64,000 nt of DNA, taken from positions 62,001 through 126,000 of the forward strand of contig NZ_WWFA01000003.1 of assembly GCF_021698855.1 (NCBI RefSeq), written 5' to 3'. Below, piece after piece: positions 18,238 through 27,090 of the stretch. The DNA comes from Lactobacillus sp. S2-2 (GTDB taxonomy: Bacteria; Bacillota; Bacilli; Lactobacillales; Lactobacillaceae). How positions within the stretch are numbered: position 1 is the stretch's first letter; each line of letters starts with the position of its first letter. A program made the position numbers and the translations under genes. Under the pieces are notes generated by a model that was not told the origin of the DNA, made no database searches, and saw only the letters and a program-made list of their open reading frames with translations.

Positions 18238-19822
18238 ATCCAGCTTGTTTTTTATTCTTAGGTTTTCCACCAACATATTGAATTGCTTGTAAACGCCTAA
18301 TTGTTGTAACCGTTATTTTACCTGGATAAGTTAGTTCATCTTCAATTTGATTTTTAACTTTTTCCGTTAATTGATTGCTTTGATCATCATTAACCTTTTG
18401 TGGATCAACTACAATTCTAATTTCTCGACCTGCTTGAATAGCATAACTATCCTTCACTCCATCGACTTGGTTAGCTATTTTTTCTAATCCTTTTAGTCGA
18501 TTAATGTATTCTTCAACTGATTCACTTCTAGCCCCAGTTCTTGCACCAGAAATTGAGTCAGCAGCAGCTACTAAAATTGCAATCTTTGATTCAGGTTTTA
18601 CATCTCCATGATGGGATTGAATTGAATTAATAATAATTGGATCTTCTTCAAAAGTTTTAGTAAGTTGAACACCAACTTCAACATGGGTTCCTTCCATATC
18701 ACGATCAATTGATTTTCCAATATCATGAAGTAATCCTGCTCGTTTAGCTAAGGTAACATCTAAGCCAATTTCTGCAGCAAAAACTGCCATAATTTGGGCA
18801 ACTTCAATTGAGTGAGCTAAAACATTTTGACCATAACTAGTTCGATATTTTAGTCGACCAATCAATTTAATTAAATCTGGATGAATCCAACCAAGACGGA
18901 GATTAGAAACTGTTTCCTCACCAGTCTTTCTCAATCCTGAAATAATATTGTCATTAGCATCATTAACTTCATTTTCAATAATTCCTGGATTAATTTGTTG
19001 ATCAACCATTAAATTTTTAATTGCTAATTTAGTTGTTTCTCGACGAAGTGGATCATTTGTATTAATAATTAAAGTATCTGGATACTCTGGATCAAAAATC
19101 AAATCTACACCACAGAGTGATTCTAACAATCTTAAATTTTGATCATCTTTTCCAGATATTTTGCTTCTCGTGAAGACATCTGGAATGATAACTGATCTTT
19201 CAATATGATCTTTAGGTACATCAATTGGGCCATTTTGAATAGCAATATCTAATAACTCAGTTCCTTTTTTATTAGCATCTAAAACTTGTTCATCACGTTC
19301 ATTTTTAACTGTTTTTGCTCTTTCGATTTCTAAATGATGCTTAGTATCATTTAAAACTTGTTGAACAGCATGGTCATGATTAATTTGACTTTTATCTTCT
19401 AACATTGAAATTCTTTGATCCAATAATTGATCTTTTTTATGAAATTTTTCATCCACAATATCAGCTAATTCTTGTAAATCCATTTCTTTTTGCTTAATTT
19501 GTATATCTAATTGATCAATTCGATGTTCGCTTTGAATAATGTTATTAGATCGTTTATTTAGACGTTCACCTCTAATTTCAGTTTCTTGTTCTTGATCAGA
19601 TAATTCTGTATTCTGTTCAATTTGATACTTTTTTGTTTTTTTGTTTTGTTTAGATAATACTTTTTCATAATTAATTTTAGCTTGCTTTTTTGCATCAGCA
19701 AGTACTATTTTAGCTTGTTCATTAGCTTTAGATATTTTGACATCACTGATAATTTTTGTAAGATAGTAACCGACAATACCAGCACAAAATAGTAAAGAAA
19801 TTAAAACAAAATAAAAAGGCAA
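18236..19822 (-). CDS. rny: Ribonuclease Y
   Basis: About 528 residues from a TTG at 19822 preceded by AAAGGAG. One N-terminal membrane helix (about 2-22) precedes a long charged coiled coil (25-195), a KH RNA-binding domain (about 200-270) and an HD hydrolase domain with LLHDIGKSID. This is the standard RNase Y plan. It is the membrane-tethered endonuclease that starts bulk mRNA decay in Firmicutes. Longer in-frame upstream codons lack a ribosome-binding site. Confidence 0.93.
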   Translation of the reverse strand: MPFYFVLISLLFCAGIVGYYLTKIISDVKISKANEQAKIVLADAKKQAKINYEKVLSKQNKKTKKYQIEQNTELSDQEQETEIRGERLNKRSNNIIQSEHRIDQLDIQIKQKEMDLQELADIVDEKFHKKDQLLDQRISMLEDKSQINHDHAVQQVLNDTKHHLEIERAKTVKNERDEQVLDANKKGTELLDIAIQNGPIDVPKDHIERSVIIPDVFTRSKISGKDDQNLRLLESLCGVDLIFDPEYPDTLIINTNDPLRRETTKLAIKNLMVDQQINPGIIENEVNDANDNIISGLRKTGEETVSNLRLGWIHPDLIKLIGRLKYRTSYGQNVLAHSIEVAQIMAVFAAEIGLDVTLAKRAGLLHDIGKSIDRDMEGTHVEVGVQLTKTFEEDPIIINSIQSHHGDVKPESKIAILVAAADSISGARTGARSESVEEYINRLKGLEKIANQVDGVKDSYAIQAGREIRIVVDPQKVNDDQSNQLTEKVKNQIEDELTYPGKITVTTIRRLQAIQYVGGKPKNKKQAG

Positions 19823-19927
19823 TTTAATCACTCCTTTTTTGTTTAATTTTTCGTTAACTAGAATAATAATACCATTATTTAAACATTTTTTGAAATTAAT
19901 CAAACCAGCAATTTAAAAGGAGTAATT

Positions 19928-20716
19928 ATGGAAAACTACATTAACCAAATGGAACGATTTAGAACTGAATACAAAAATTTCCCGCAGCTTTCTTTTTTAA
20001 TTAATCACGTATTACAAGCAGATTTTTTCTTAAAAATTAATAAATTACCTCAAGATATTCCTAGTTTATCAATTCCTGAAAATATGCAAAACATCATCTA
20101 CCACCAAATTATGGAAGATTCTTTATTAAATAAGACTGAAAAAGAAAGTAAATGGGAACAGCTATCCAATGATTTACCTAAATTGGAAAATAACCTAAGA
20201 AATTTCAGAGATTATTTGTCTGAAACATATGGAATGTGGGCTTACATTTCTAGTCTTTTTGTTAGCCATTTAGCTAACTATGTTGATGGCAAAAAAGGTT
20301 TAGAAGTTATGGCAGGAAATGGTTATATTTCAAAAGGATTAAAAGAACATCATCAAGATATTATTGCAACTGATGATTTAAGTTGGGTTAAAGAAAATGA
20401 AACTGGCAAACATCTAGTTACAAAAGTGGAAAACCTATCGGCCATGGAAGCTTTTGAAAAGTACAAAGATCAAATTGAATATTTGATTATGTGCTGGTCA
20501 CCTGATGGAATTGAAATTGACGTTGAATTACTTGAGGCAATTCGTAACTACCATCGAGATATTCCTCTTATTGTAATTGGTGAAAAAGATGGCGCAACTA
20601 ACTCAAAAAAATTCTGGAACATTGCAAATTTTATTGATGATGCAAAAATAAATGAATTAAATAATTACTACTCTCATTTTGACTTAATTCAAGATAAAAT
20701 TTATCTAATAAAATAA
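19928..20716 (+). CDS. SAM-dependent methyltransferase-like protein of unknown substrate
   Basis: A 262-residue protein. The N-terminal 95 residues are helical and unassigned. Residues 124-150 read as a Rossmann glycine motif plus an acidic strand end (GLEVMAGNGYISKGL, then IIATDD), resembling methyltransferase motifs I and II with an unusual AGNG in place of GxGxG. MCWSPDGIEID could be the motif IV region. The family is a structural inference; I do not recognise a characterised relative. It diverges from rny, has an AAAGGAG site and ends at its own terminator. Confidence 0.6.
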   Translation: MENYINQMERFRTEYKNFPQLSFLINHVLQADFFLKINKLPQDIPSLSIPENMQNIIYHQIMEDSLLNKTEKESKWEQLSNDLPKLENNLRNFRDYLSETYGMWAYISSLFVSHLANYVDGKKGLEVMAGNGYISKGLKEHHQDIIATDDLSWVKENETGKHLVTKVENLSAMEAFEKYKDQIEYLIMCWSPDGIEIDVELLEAIRNYHRDIPLIVIGEKDGATNSKKFWNIANFIDDAKINELNNYYSHFDLIQDKIYLIK

Positions 20717-20745
20717 GGATAGTCCTATTGAGACTATCCTTATTT
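20711..20745. terminator. Bidirectional terminator
   Basis: AAATAAGGATAGTC / GACTATCCTTATTT is a 14-bp stem with a seven-base loop between the methyltransferase-like gene and the convergent ADP-ribosyltransferase gene. Confidence 0.88.
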
Positions 20746-20746
20746 G

Positions 20747-21715
20747 TTAATTCACCAAGGTCAATGTAACTAGTTTATAAGTTCCATTACGATGATATGT
20801 TTTATTCATTTTTTTAGGTTTCTTTTTACCAATTGTGCTTGTTGCATCAAGAGTAATTTCTTTATTATAATCTACACTTTGAATTTTGGTTACTCTCATT
20901 TTAGCATTTGGATTAATCAAATATTCTTTTTCAGTTTTAAATTTGGATAGTGGTTCAATATATGCTCCATGATAACCTTTTGGTACATTAATCTTATATA
21001 AAACACCATCACTATAATCTACAGCTGTATTTTTAGATAAAGTAGCTGAAGAATACCCTTTATTTTGGATCATTGCACCAACCTTTAATGGTTGATTATT
21101 TAAAGTTAAATTCATTAAACCTTCATTAGTTCCACGATATACAGTTAAATCAAATGGTAAGTAAAATTTGTTAGTTGCTGATTTTAAAGATTTAGTTGTA
21201 TTTTTAATAAACGCATTCTTTGATTTTCCAGTAATTAATGACTTATTAATATCTTTATAATACTTATTACCTGTATAATCACCAACTGCTTTATATTCTT
21301 TTTTACTTAATTTTTTTGCCCAAAGCTTTGAATCTTTTAATAATTTTTTGTATTTTTTATCTGAAAAAGAATAATTTCCAGTTTTATAAACGTTATCATT
21401 AAAATTATTGATCATCAATTTTTGACCATCTTCAGTTTCAATAATTGCATCATCAGCAATTTTTTGAATTAATTTAACTTGTGTATCAGCAGCTAATTGA
21501 TGTGTTTTCTCTAAATTAGGTTGATTATTGTCTAATTCATAGCCATTCACTGATTTGTTTAGTAAATATTGTCCGTCAGTTAAATTAGTTACTTGATTGT
21601 CAGTATTAGTATTAATCGTAACTGATGATGATTGATTTTTTGCTTCCACTTGATCATTTAATGATATAAAACTAAGCGAGAAAGTTACAGTAATTGCGAG
21701 TAATATTTTTTTCAT
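20747..21715 (-). CDS. Secreted ADP-ribosyltransferase exoenzyme (R-S-E class)
   Basis: A 322-residue protein. A signal peptide covers about 1-25 (basic start, hydrophobic core, VEA cleavage context). Residues 30-120 form an unassigned, mostly beta N-terminal region. The ADP-ribosyltransferase domain spans about 125-297. The helix motif LSKKEYKAVGDYTGNKYY with the following DINKSL is typical of VIP2/C2I/C3-type toxins. The catalytic triad elements are R194 in VYRGTN, the STS-like S223-A-T in GYSSATLS, and the ExE motif E262-K-E264 in TEKEYLI. The ExE form indicates arginine as the usual acceptor, by family knowledge. No translocation subunit or immunity gene is adjacent. The role (toxin toward a host or competitor, or self-modification) is unknown. 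Confidence 0.85.
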   Translation of the reverse strand: MKKILLAITVTFSLSFISLNDQVEAKNQSSSVTINTNTDNQVTNLTDGQYLLNKSVNGYELDNNQPNLEKTHQLAADTQVKLIQKIADDAIIETEDGQKLMINNFNDNVYKTGNYSFSDKKYKKLLKDSKLWAKKLSKKEYKAVGDYTGNKYYKDINKSLITGKSKNAFIKNTTKSLKSATNKFYLPFDLTVYRGTNEGLMNLTLNNQPLKVGAMIQNKGYSSATLSKNTAVDYSDGVLYKINVPKGYHGAYIEPLSKFKTEKEYLINPNAKMRVTKIQSVDYNKEITLDATSTIGKKKPKKMNKTYHRNGTYKLVTLTLVN

Positions 21716-21782
21716 CTTGTTCTCCTTATGTATAATACTATTTTATATATATTATTATACATATATATAAAGAATTGTAAAT

Positions 21783-21814
21783 AAAAAAGACTAACTTTTT
21801 AGTTAGTCTTTTTT
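21783..21814 (-). terminator. Terminator of the small RNA
   Basis: AAAAAAGACTAACT / AGTTAGTCTTTTTT forms a 14-bp stem with a 4-nt loop, ending the small-RNA transcript. Confidence 0.85.
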
Positions 21815-21947
21815 TGCATTTATTAAAAATAAACGGATTACAACGAAGTTCACATCTTCTTGTAATCAAGTCTCCTGCAATACGGCAGTTAATGAGACTC
21901 CACATAATATAAACAGCCAGCAAGCTGACTGTTCGGCTCATCACGCA
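21783..21947 (-). ncRNA. Unassigned structured small RNA with its own promoter and terminator
   Basis: A leftward transcript of about 165 nt is predicted from the promoter at 21954-21982 to the terminator at 21783-21814. It is clearly richer in G+C than its surroundings and folds into three strong hairpins. The first is 21912-21933 (AACAGTCAG / CTGGCTGTT). The second is 21869-21899 (AGTCTC / GAGACT closing an inner CTGC / GCAG). The third is 21836-21867 (GATTACAA / TTGTAATC with inner GAAG / CTTC). The 5' TTTGCG can pair with TGCAAA just before the terminator to close the structure. I could not match it to 6S, SRP, tmRNA, RNase P or a known riboswitch. No convincing reading frame uses it. Confidence 0.7.
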
Positions 21948-21953
21948 AAGATT

Positions 21954-21982
21954 ATTATCACATAATTTATATTTTTTGTCTA
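21954..21982 (-). promoter_or_regulatory. Promoter of the small RNA
   Basis: TAGACA (21977-21982), a 17-bp spacer and GATAAT (21954-21959) match the sigma-A consensus at five of six bases in each box. The -35 overlaps the stop region of the preceding hypothetical gene. Confidence 0.65.
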
Positions 21983-22453
21983 TTCAGCTTCTTCAGCTTT
22001 ATTTTTATTTGTTTCAATAACTTCTAATTCATTTTTTGTCCATTCTACAAATGTAGTTAAACCATCTGAATCAAAATTTTCGATAAATTCTTCTGCATCA
22101 GCAAGTTTATCAATTCTTAAATTAGATTTCGAAACATTAGGAGAATCAATAATCATATTTACTTGCATTGGTAATTCACCATCTTTAACAATGATTTTTG
22201 CAATACTATTAACATATTCTAATGGTAAATTAATTGCACATATTTCTAGACGAATAATAAATTCTTCATCTTTAATTCTAATCTCTGCTCGTGCAACTTT
22301 ATTCTTTTTAATATTATCAGCAATAAAATTATTTAATGGCATTAGATTAGCTGCAATTCGATCTGTAAATTTTTTCATTGTCATTTCTAATTCAGTATGT
22401 TCAAAATTAGCTTCTGTAATTTGATTAATAAATTCTTTTTCGTCCATTATCAT
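21980..22453 (-). CDS. Hypothetical protein
   Basis: A 157-residue acidic, soluble protein with no signal peptide or membrane segment; I do not recognise a family. It alternates amphipathic helices and beta strands (EEFIIRLEICAINLP) and ends in a charged helix. It follows the 140-residue membrane protein by 14 bp in the same direction, so the two are probably one operon. The ATG at 22453 is the first plausible start; the ribosome-binding site (AGGGAC) is weak. Confidence 0.65.
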   Translation of the reverse strand: MIMDEKEFINQITEANFEHTELEMTMKKFTDRIAANLMPLNNFIADNIKKNKVARAEIRIKDEEFIIRLEICAINLPLEYVNSIAKIIVKDGELPMQVNMIIDSPNVSKSNLRIDKLADAEEFIENFDSDGLTTFVEWTKNELEVIETNKNKAEEAE

Positions 22454-22467
22454 TATCGGTTATGTCC

Positions 22468-22890
22468 CTACTTTCTAAATTTCATATATCTTTCAACTCG
22501 TTCATTAGCAGTGATTTTCCTCATCTGCCATGCTAATGCTAACCAAACAAAATTAATCATTAATGAAATTAAAATTAATACAAAAATTAAAATTTTAATC
22601 ATTAAATTTGTTGGTAAACTAAAAACATTAAATAATGCTCCAATTATATTAACACTGTAAATAATCTCTACGAAAGTTAAAAAATAGATTCCAAACATTT
22701 TCTTAAAATAAACTAATAATGTAGGGATTAAAAATAAAATAACTGCAACTAAACTAGTTCGAAAAAAATTAGATAAAGCATGATTATTTGATTGATTAAT
22801 TAAAAACATTGATAAATTTAACAGTAAAAATAAAACTAATGACATAACAGCAATTAATCCTAATTTCTTAGCTAACTCGTTTTTTTGCAT
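22468..22890 (-). CDS. Small four-helix membrane protein of unknown function
   Basis: A 140-residue protein with four predicted membrane segments (about 12-33, 45-62, 66-90 and 98-122) and a basic C-terminal tail (KITANERVERYMKFRK). It has a good AAGGAG site. I recognise no family motif. It is co-directional with the soluble hypothetical gene just downstream. Confidence 0.65.
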   Translation of the reverse strand: MQKNELAKKLGLIAVMSLVLFLLLNLSMFLINQSNNHALSNFFRTSLVAVILFLIPTLLVYFKKMFGIYFLTFVEIIYSVNIIGALFNVFSLPTNLMIKILIFVLILISLMINFVWLALAWQMRKITANERVERYMKFRK

Positions 22891-23041
22891 ATAAATCTCC
22901 TTATAAACATAAATCTCAGTTAAGTATAAACATTTTTTTACGATATCACAATCTTTTCTTGATAAATATGTATATTATTAGCTTATCATTAGCAAAACAT
23001 GGTATCATGATGATAAAGATAAATTCAATGAGGTGAATCAA

Positions 23042-23482
23042 ATGGCAAATAATTACAAACGTATTTTAGCTGCAATCGATGGTGCCGAAGACACTTTCCC
23101 TGTCCTAGATCGAGCAATTGAATTAGCTAAACAAAATGATGCTCATCTAGATATTTTAAATGTTCTTGAAGTAAATCAATTTAATTATAATTATGGAAGT
23201 TCAGTAACTTCTGATTCAGTTATCAAATTAACTGATGATACTAAAACTATTCTAGAAACTTTAAAGAAACAAGCTATTGACGCTGGTGTAAATGATGTTA
23301 AGATCCATATGCGCTTTGGAAGTCCAAAGAAAATTATTGGTAAAGAATTTCCTGATGATCACAACAATGACTTAATTGTACTTGGTGCAACTGGACTTTC
23401 TGCCGTTGAAAAATTAATGGTTGGATCAGTTACCACATATGTTACCGGAGCTGCTAAAAGGGATGTATTAATCGTTAAATAA
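23042..23482 (+). CDS. Universal stress protein, UspA family
   Basis: About 146 residues, single Usp domain. It has the N-terminal strand YKRILAAIDGAEDT and the C-terminal ATP-binding signature GATGLSAVEKLMVGSVTTYV (G-2x-G-9x-G-S/T type), so an ATP-binding form is likely. The ATG at 23042 follows GAGGTG at the right distance; the GTG at 23033 lies within that site. It is monocistronic with a terminator. Confidence 0.92.
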   Translation: MANNYKRILAAIDGAEDTFPVLDRAIELAKQNDAHLDILNVLEVNQFNYNYGSSVTSDSVIKLTDDTKTILETLKKQAIDAGVNDVKIHMRFGSPKKIIGKEFPDDHNNDLIVLGATGLSAVEKLMVGSVTTYVTGAAKRDVLIVK

Positions 23483-23511
23483 AAATGTTAGATTACTTCT
23501 AGCATTTTTTT
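23482..23511 (+). terminator. Terminator after the universal stress protein gene
   Basis: ATGTTAGA / TCTAGCAT with a short loop (one wobble pair) is followed by a run of seven T. Confidence 0.75.
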
Positions 23512-23528
23512 ATTGGAGAATTTTATTT

Positions 23529-24404
23529 ATGACAAAAAAATGGCAATATGAATTGATTGTTCCACACGAATATAACAACAAATCGATTCGTGAATATCTA
23601 AGTCGATACCTACTAATCCCCAAACATTTAATTTTTAATTTGAGAACTGAGCAACGTGTTTTAGTAAATCAGAAATATTTACCTATGAATTTTCCAATTA
23701 AAACAAATGATAAAATATCTTTAACTTTTTTTGAATCTGATTTTTCTAAACAAATTATTTTAACTAATTCTAAAATTAAAATTGATGTTTTATACGAAGA
23801 TGACGATTTAATAATTGTGAATAAACCTCGTGGAATAAAAACTCATCATAATCAACCGAATGAAAACACAACATTGATTAATTATGTTGCTGATTATTTA
23901 AAGCCAAAACAGCCATATATGATTCACCGTCTAGATCAAGAAACCAGTGGAGCAATTATTTTTGCTAAAAATCCTGTTGTTGTACCTATTTTAGTTGAAA
24001 TGATTAAGCAAAAATCCATTAAAAGAAATTATACCGCTTGGATTAAAGGACATTTAAAAGATTCATACGGAACAATCCATGAAGCAATTGGATTTCATCC
24101 TTCAGATCAACGTAAAAGGCAAATTAACGGTTCAAAAGCAAAAAATGCAATTACACATTATCAATTAATTAAAAGCTCTAAAACGAACGATTTGGTCCAA
24201 ATAAGCTTAGAAACTGGAAGAACCCATCAAATTAGAGTTCATTTTGCTTATTTAGATCATCCTTTACTTAGTGATCCTTTATATAATCCAGAAACTAAAT
24301 CAAATGATAAAATGTTACTTCATTCATCATCCATTAGTTTAACAACACCATTTTATCACCACGAGTTATTTATTAATTCACCAATACCTAATGAATTTAA
24401 ATAA
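23529..24404 (+). CDS. RluA/RluD-family RNA pseudouridine synthase
   Basis: A 291-residue protein. Residues 10-70 resemble a degenerate S4-like domain and 85-285 form the pseudouridine synthase domain. The catalytic aspartate is D136 in IHRLDQETSG, and the family motifs LETGRTHQIRVH and HPLLSDPLY are intact. It converts specific uridines in rRNA or tRNA to pseudouridine. The family has several paralogues per genome, so the target site is not assigned. Confidence 0.9.
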   Translation: MTKKWQYELIVPHEYNNKSIREYLSRYLLIPKHLIFNLRTEQRVLVNQKYLPMNFPIKTNDKISLTFFESDFSKQIILTNSKIKIDVLYEDDDLIIVNKPRGIKTHHNQPNENTTLINYVADYLKPKQPYMIHRLDQETSGAIIFAKNPVVVPILVEMIKQKSIKRNYTAWIKGHLKDSYGTIHEAIGFHPSDQRKRQINGSKAKNAITHYQLIKSSKTNDLVQISLETGRTHQIRVHFAYLDHPLLSDPLYNPETKSNDKMLLHSSSISLTTPFYHHELFINSPIPNEFK

Positions 24405-24433
24405 AAAAGAGAACTCAGTGAGTTCTCTTTTTT
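24403..24433. terminator. Bidirectional terminator
   Basis: AAAAAAGAGAACTCA / AGTTCTCTTTTTT forms a long stem with A and T runs between the pseudouridine synthase gene and the convergent phosphoketolase gene. Confidence 0.85.
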
Positions 24434-24450
24434 ATTTACAAATAATTGAA

Positions 24451-26841
24451 TTATTTGTTAAGTGGTTCCCATTTCCATTCAGTTACTTCTGGTAGATCAG
24501 TACCAACTTCTCTGATGTAATGGTTATGCTTGTCAACCATAGCATTCATTTCTTGAACGAATGACATACCTTTAACAGCATATGAAGGAATGTTTTCAAC
24601 AACATCCTTAGCTAAGTCGAAACGGTCTAATTGGTTCAATACACGCATATCGAATGGTGTAGTGATATCACCGTTTTCTCTGTAACCATGAACATGTAAG
24701 TTATGGTTATGACGACTGAAGAAGATATCTCTAATCATGTCTTCGAAACCGTGGAATGCAAAGATTACAGGTTTGTCAGTAGTGAATAGTTGATCGAATT
24801 CAGCATCACTTAAACCACGTGGGTCAATTGATGGGTGACGTAATTTTAGAAGATCAACAACGTTGATGAATCTAATCTTCATGTCAGGGAATCTCTTGTT
24901 CAAGATTGAAATTGCAGCAAGTGATTCCATAGTTGGTTCAACACCAGCAGTAGCAATAACTACATCAGGTTCTTGACCATTATCAGTTGAAGCCCAGTCA
25001 ACGTAGCTTAAACCACGGTTTACAAGGTTAGCAGCTTCGTCAATGTTAAACCATTGTGGACGAGGGTGTTTTGAAGTAATAATCAAGTTAATTCTTTCGT
25101 AACTTGCAAATGCTTCATTACCTACAGCTAATAATGTATTAGCATCAGCTGGGAAGTATTCACGGATAAATTCTGGTTTCTTTTCAGCCAAGTGGTTAAT
25201 CATACCTGGATCTTGGTGAGTGTAACCATTATGATCTTGTTGGAATACAGTTGATGAATCAACAAAGTTAATTGATGGGTATTGGTTTCTCCAGTCTTGT
25301 TCTGCAGCTTTTCTTAACCACTTGAAGTGTTGAGTTAACATTGAGTCAACTACACGACCGAATGATTCATAAGTTACAAAGAAACCATGACGACCAGTTA
25401 ATACGTAACCTTCTAACCAACCTTCATCATTGTGTTCTGATAAAGCAGAATCAATGATACGACCTGAATGAGCCATCTTGAAGTCATTTGGTTCTTTAAC
25501 TTCTGGCATCCATTGTCTGTTAGTTACATCGAACATACCATATAATCTGTTTGACCACATTTCATCAGGACCAAAGGCACGGAAGTTGTTAGGGTTTTTA
25601 ACGATAACATCACGTAACCAGTTTGACCATTCGAACATATCACTTTTTTCTACTGAACCTGGTGTATCAAATTCAACAGCGTAATCTCTAAAGTCAGGTA
25701 AGTTAAGAGGTTTAGGATTAATTCCACCATTAGTGATTGGGTTTGTTGACATACGACGGTCACCTTTTGGTGCTAAGTCGATGATTTCTTGTTTGATTGA
25801 ACCATCTTCATTAAATGATAATTCAGGTTTGTAACTCTTCATCCATTCAACAAATTCATCAGCAGTATCCATGTTATCAGCACTCAATGGTAGTGGAACT
25901 TGATGAGCTCTGAATGAACCTTCGATTGGGTCACCATTACCATCTTTAGCTGGACCAGTCCAACCTTTTGGTGAACGGAATACAATCATTGGCCATACAG
26001 GTTCTGTAGCATCAGATGCTGAACCTTTTCTAGCTTTTTCTTGAATAGCATGAATATCTTCAACAGAAGCATCCATAGCTTTAGCCATACTTTCATGAAC
26101 GTTCATGAAGTCAGATTTGTCACCATCAGTTTCAACGAAACGAGGTTTCCAACCAAGACCTTCAAAGTATTTTTGTAAGTCTTCATCTGAAGTACGACCA
26201 AAAATAGTTGGGTTAGCAATTTTAAAACCGTTTAAGTTAATAACAGGTAATACAGCACCATCAGTAACTGGGTTAATAAATTTGCTTGAGAACCATGAAC
26301 TAGCTAAAGGACCAGTTTCAGATTCACCATCACCAATTTCAACAGCTGCGATAACATCTGGGTTATCTAAGATAGCACCAACACCATGTGATAATGAGTA
26401 ACCTAATTCTCCACCTTCATGAATTGAACCTGGAGTTTCAGGTGCAGCATGTGAAGCAATTCCGCCTGGGAATGAGAAGTTTTTAAATAATTTTTGTAAT
26501 CCTTCTTTATCTTGACTCTTATCTGGGTAAATGTCAGAGTAACTACCATCAATGTATGAGTTAGATACCATAACTTGTCCACCGTGACCAGAACCTTCAA
26601 TATAGAACATGTTTAAATCATATTTATTAATAATACGGTTTAAATGTGTGTAAATGAAAGTTTGAGAAGCGATAGTTCCCCAGTGACCAATTGGTTTAAC
26701 CTTTACATCATCTGAAGTTAATTTACCTTCAAGTAAAGGGTTGTCACGTAAGAATAATTGACCTACTGATAAGTAGTTCGCAGTATTCCAAAATTGTTGC
26801 ATTTTTTGCAAGTATTCTTTTGAATCGTAATCGACTGCCAT
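24451..26841 (-). CDS. xfp: Xylulose-5-phosphate/fructose-6-phosphate phosphoketolase
   Basis: A 796-residue thiamine diphosphate enzyme of full length. Characteristic segments include [57 protein letters not shown] and the C-terminal [29 protein letters not shown]. It splits xylulose-5-P with phosphate into acetyl-P and glyceraldehyde-3-P, the key step of heterolactic fermentation. Codon choice is clearly different from the neighbours (more G/C-ending codons in highly used positions), as expected for a very abundant protein. It has its own promoter with an overlapping palindrome, and a GntR regulator gene lies upstream. Confidence 0.97.
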   Translation of the reverse strand: MAVDYDSKEYLQKMQQFWNTANYLSVGQLFLRDNPLLEGKLTSDDVKVKPIGHWGTIASQTFIYTHLNRIINKYDLNMFYIEGSGHGGQVMVSNSYIDGSYSDIYPDKSQDKEGLQKLFKNFSFPGGIASHAAPETPGSIHEGGELGYSLSHGVGAILDNPDVIAAVEIGDGESETGPLASSWFSSKFINPVTDGAVLPVINLNGFKIANPTIFGRTSDEDLQKYFEGLGWKPRFVETDGDKSDFMNVHESMAKAMDASVEDIHAIQEKARKGSASDATEPVWPMIVFRSPKGWTGPAKDGNGDPIEGSFRAHQVPLPLSADNMDTADEFVEWMKSYKPELSFNEDGSIKQEIIDLAPKGDRRMSTNPITNGGINPKPLNLPDFRDYAVEFDTPGSVEKSDMFEWSNWLRDVIVKNPNNFRAFGPDEMWSNRLYGMFDVTNRQWMPEVKEPNDFKMAHSGRIIDSALSEHNDEGWLEGYVLTGRHGFFVTYESFGRVVDSMLTQHFKWLRKAAEQDWRNQYPSINFVDSSTVFQQDHNGYTHQDPGMINHLAEKKPEFIREYFPADANTLLAVGNEAFASYERINLIITSKHPRPQWFNIDEAANLVNRGLSYVDWASTDNGQEPDVVIATAGVEPTMESLAAISILNKRFPDMKIRFINVVDLLKLRHPSIDPRGLSDAEFDQLFTTDKPVIFAFHGFEDMIRDIFFSRHNHNLHVHGYRENGDITTPFDMRVLNQLDRFDLAKDVVENIPSYAVKGMSFVQEMNAMVDKHNHYIREVGTDLPEVTEWKWEPLNK

Positions 26842-26901
26842 GCAATAACACTCCTTTTAATATATATAACAACTAAAAGTTGATAAAAGTAATATTTGAA
26901 T

Positions 26902-26920
26902 GGCCGATAAATAATCGACC
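26902..26920 (-). other. 5'-UTR hairpin of the phosphoketolase mRNA
   Basis: GGCCGAT / ATCGACC with a 5-nt loop (one wobble) lies just downstream of the predicted transcription start in a leader of about 87 nt. It may stabilise the mRNA. It has no T run, so it is not a terminator. Confidence 0.45.
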
Positions 26921-26934
26921 GCTCTACACCATTT

Positions 26935-26962
26935 ATGATAAAGGATTCTGGTAAAAAGTCAA
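26935..26962 (-). promoter_or_regulatory. Phosphoketolase promoter
   Basis: TTGACT (26957-26962), a 16-bp spacer and TATCAT (26935-26940) lie on the minus strand. The -35 box sits inside a perfect palindrome (26949-26973). Confidence 0.6.
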
Positions 26963-26973
26963 CCTTTTTACCA
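26949..26973. promoter_or_regulatory. Perfect 10-5-10 inverted repeat over the phosphoketolase -35 box
   Basis: TGGTAAAAAG, five bases, CTTTTTACCA. Both 10-base arms are perfectly complementary and the repeat covers the TTGACT -35, the position expected for a repressor site. The nearest candidate regulator is the GntR/UTRA gene directly upstream. Confidence 0.6.
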
Positions 26974-27090
26974 ATTGATACGGTCCAATTATCAAGTGCT
27001 AAAAATACACTAATTCAACTATCTTAAGTATGAAACTTGTAATATAAATTGTCCATTGATTTACTTTTAAAATTTCCTTGTTTTTTTCTT

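Noticed and set aside
21716..21782. AT-rich repeats (TATATATA) upstream of the ADP-ribosyltransferase gene
   Set aside because: Several -10-like hexamers overlap in pure AT sequence, so no single promoter can be defended.
21738..21944. 68-codon minus-strand frame across the structured RNA
   Set aside because: It has no ribosome-binding site, crosses the terminator hairpin, and its sequence is explained by RNA stems.
21783..21947. Assignment of the small RNA as 6S RNA
   Set aside because: 6S RNA is a long rod with one large central bubble. Here three separate hairpins sit between short closing strands. Without a covariance search I leave it unassigned.
26403..26600. 65-codon frame inside the phosphoketolase gene
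   Set aside because: Alternative frame of a highly conserved gene, no start signal.
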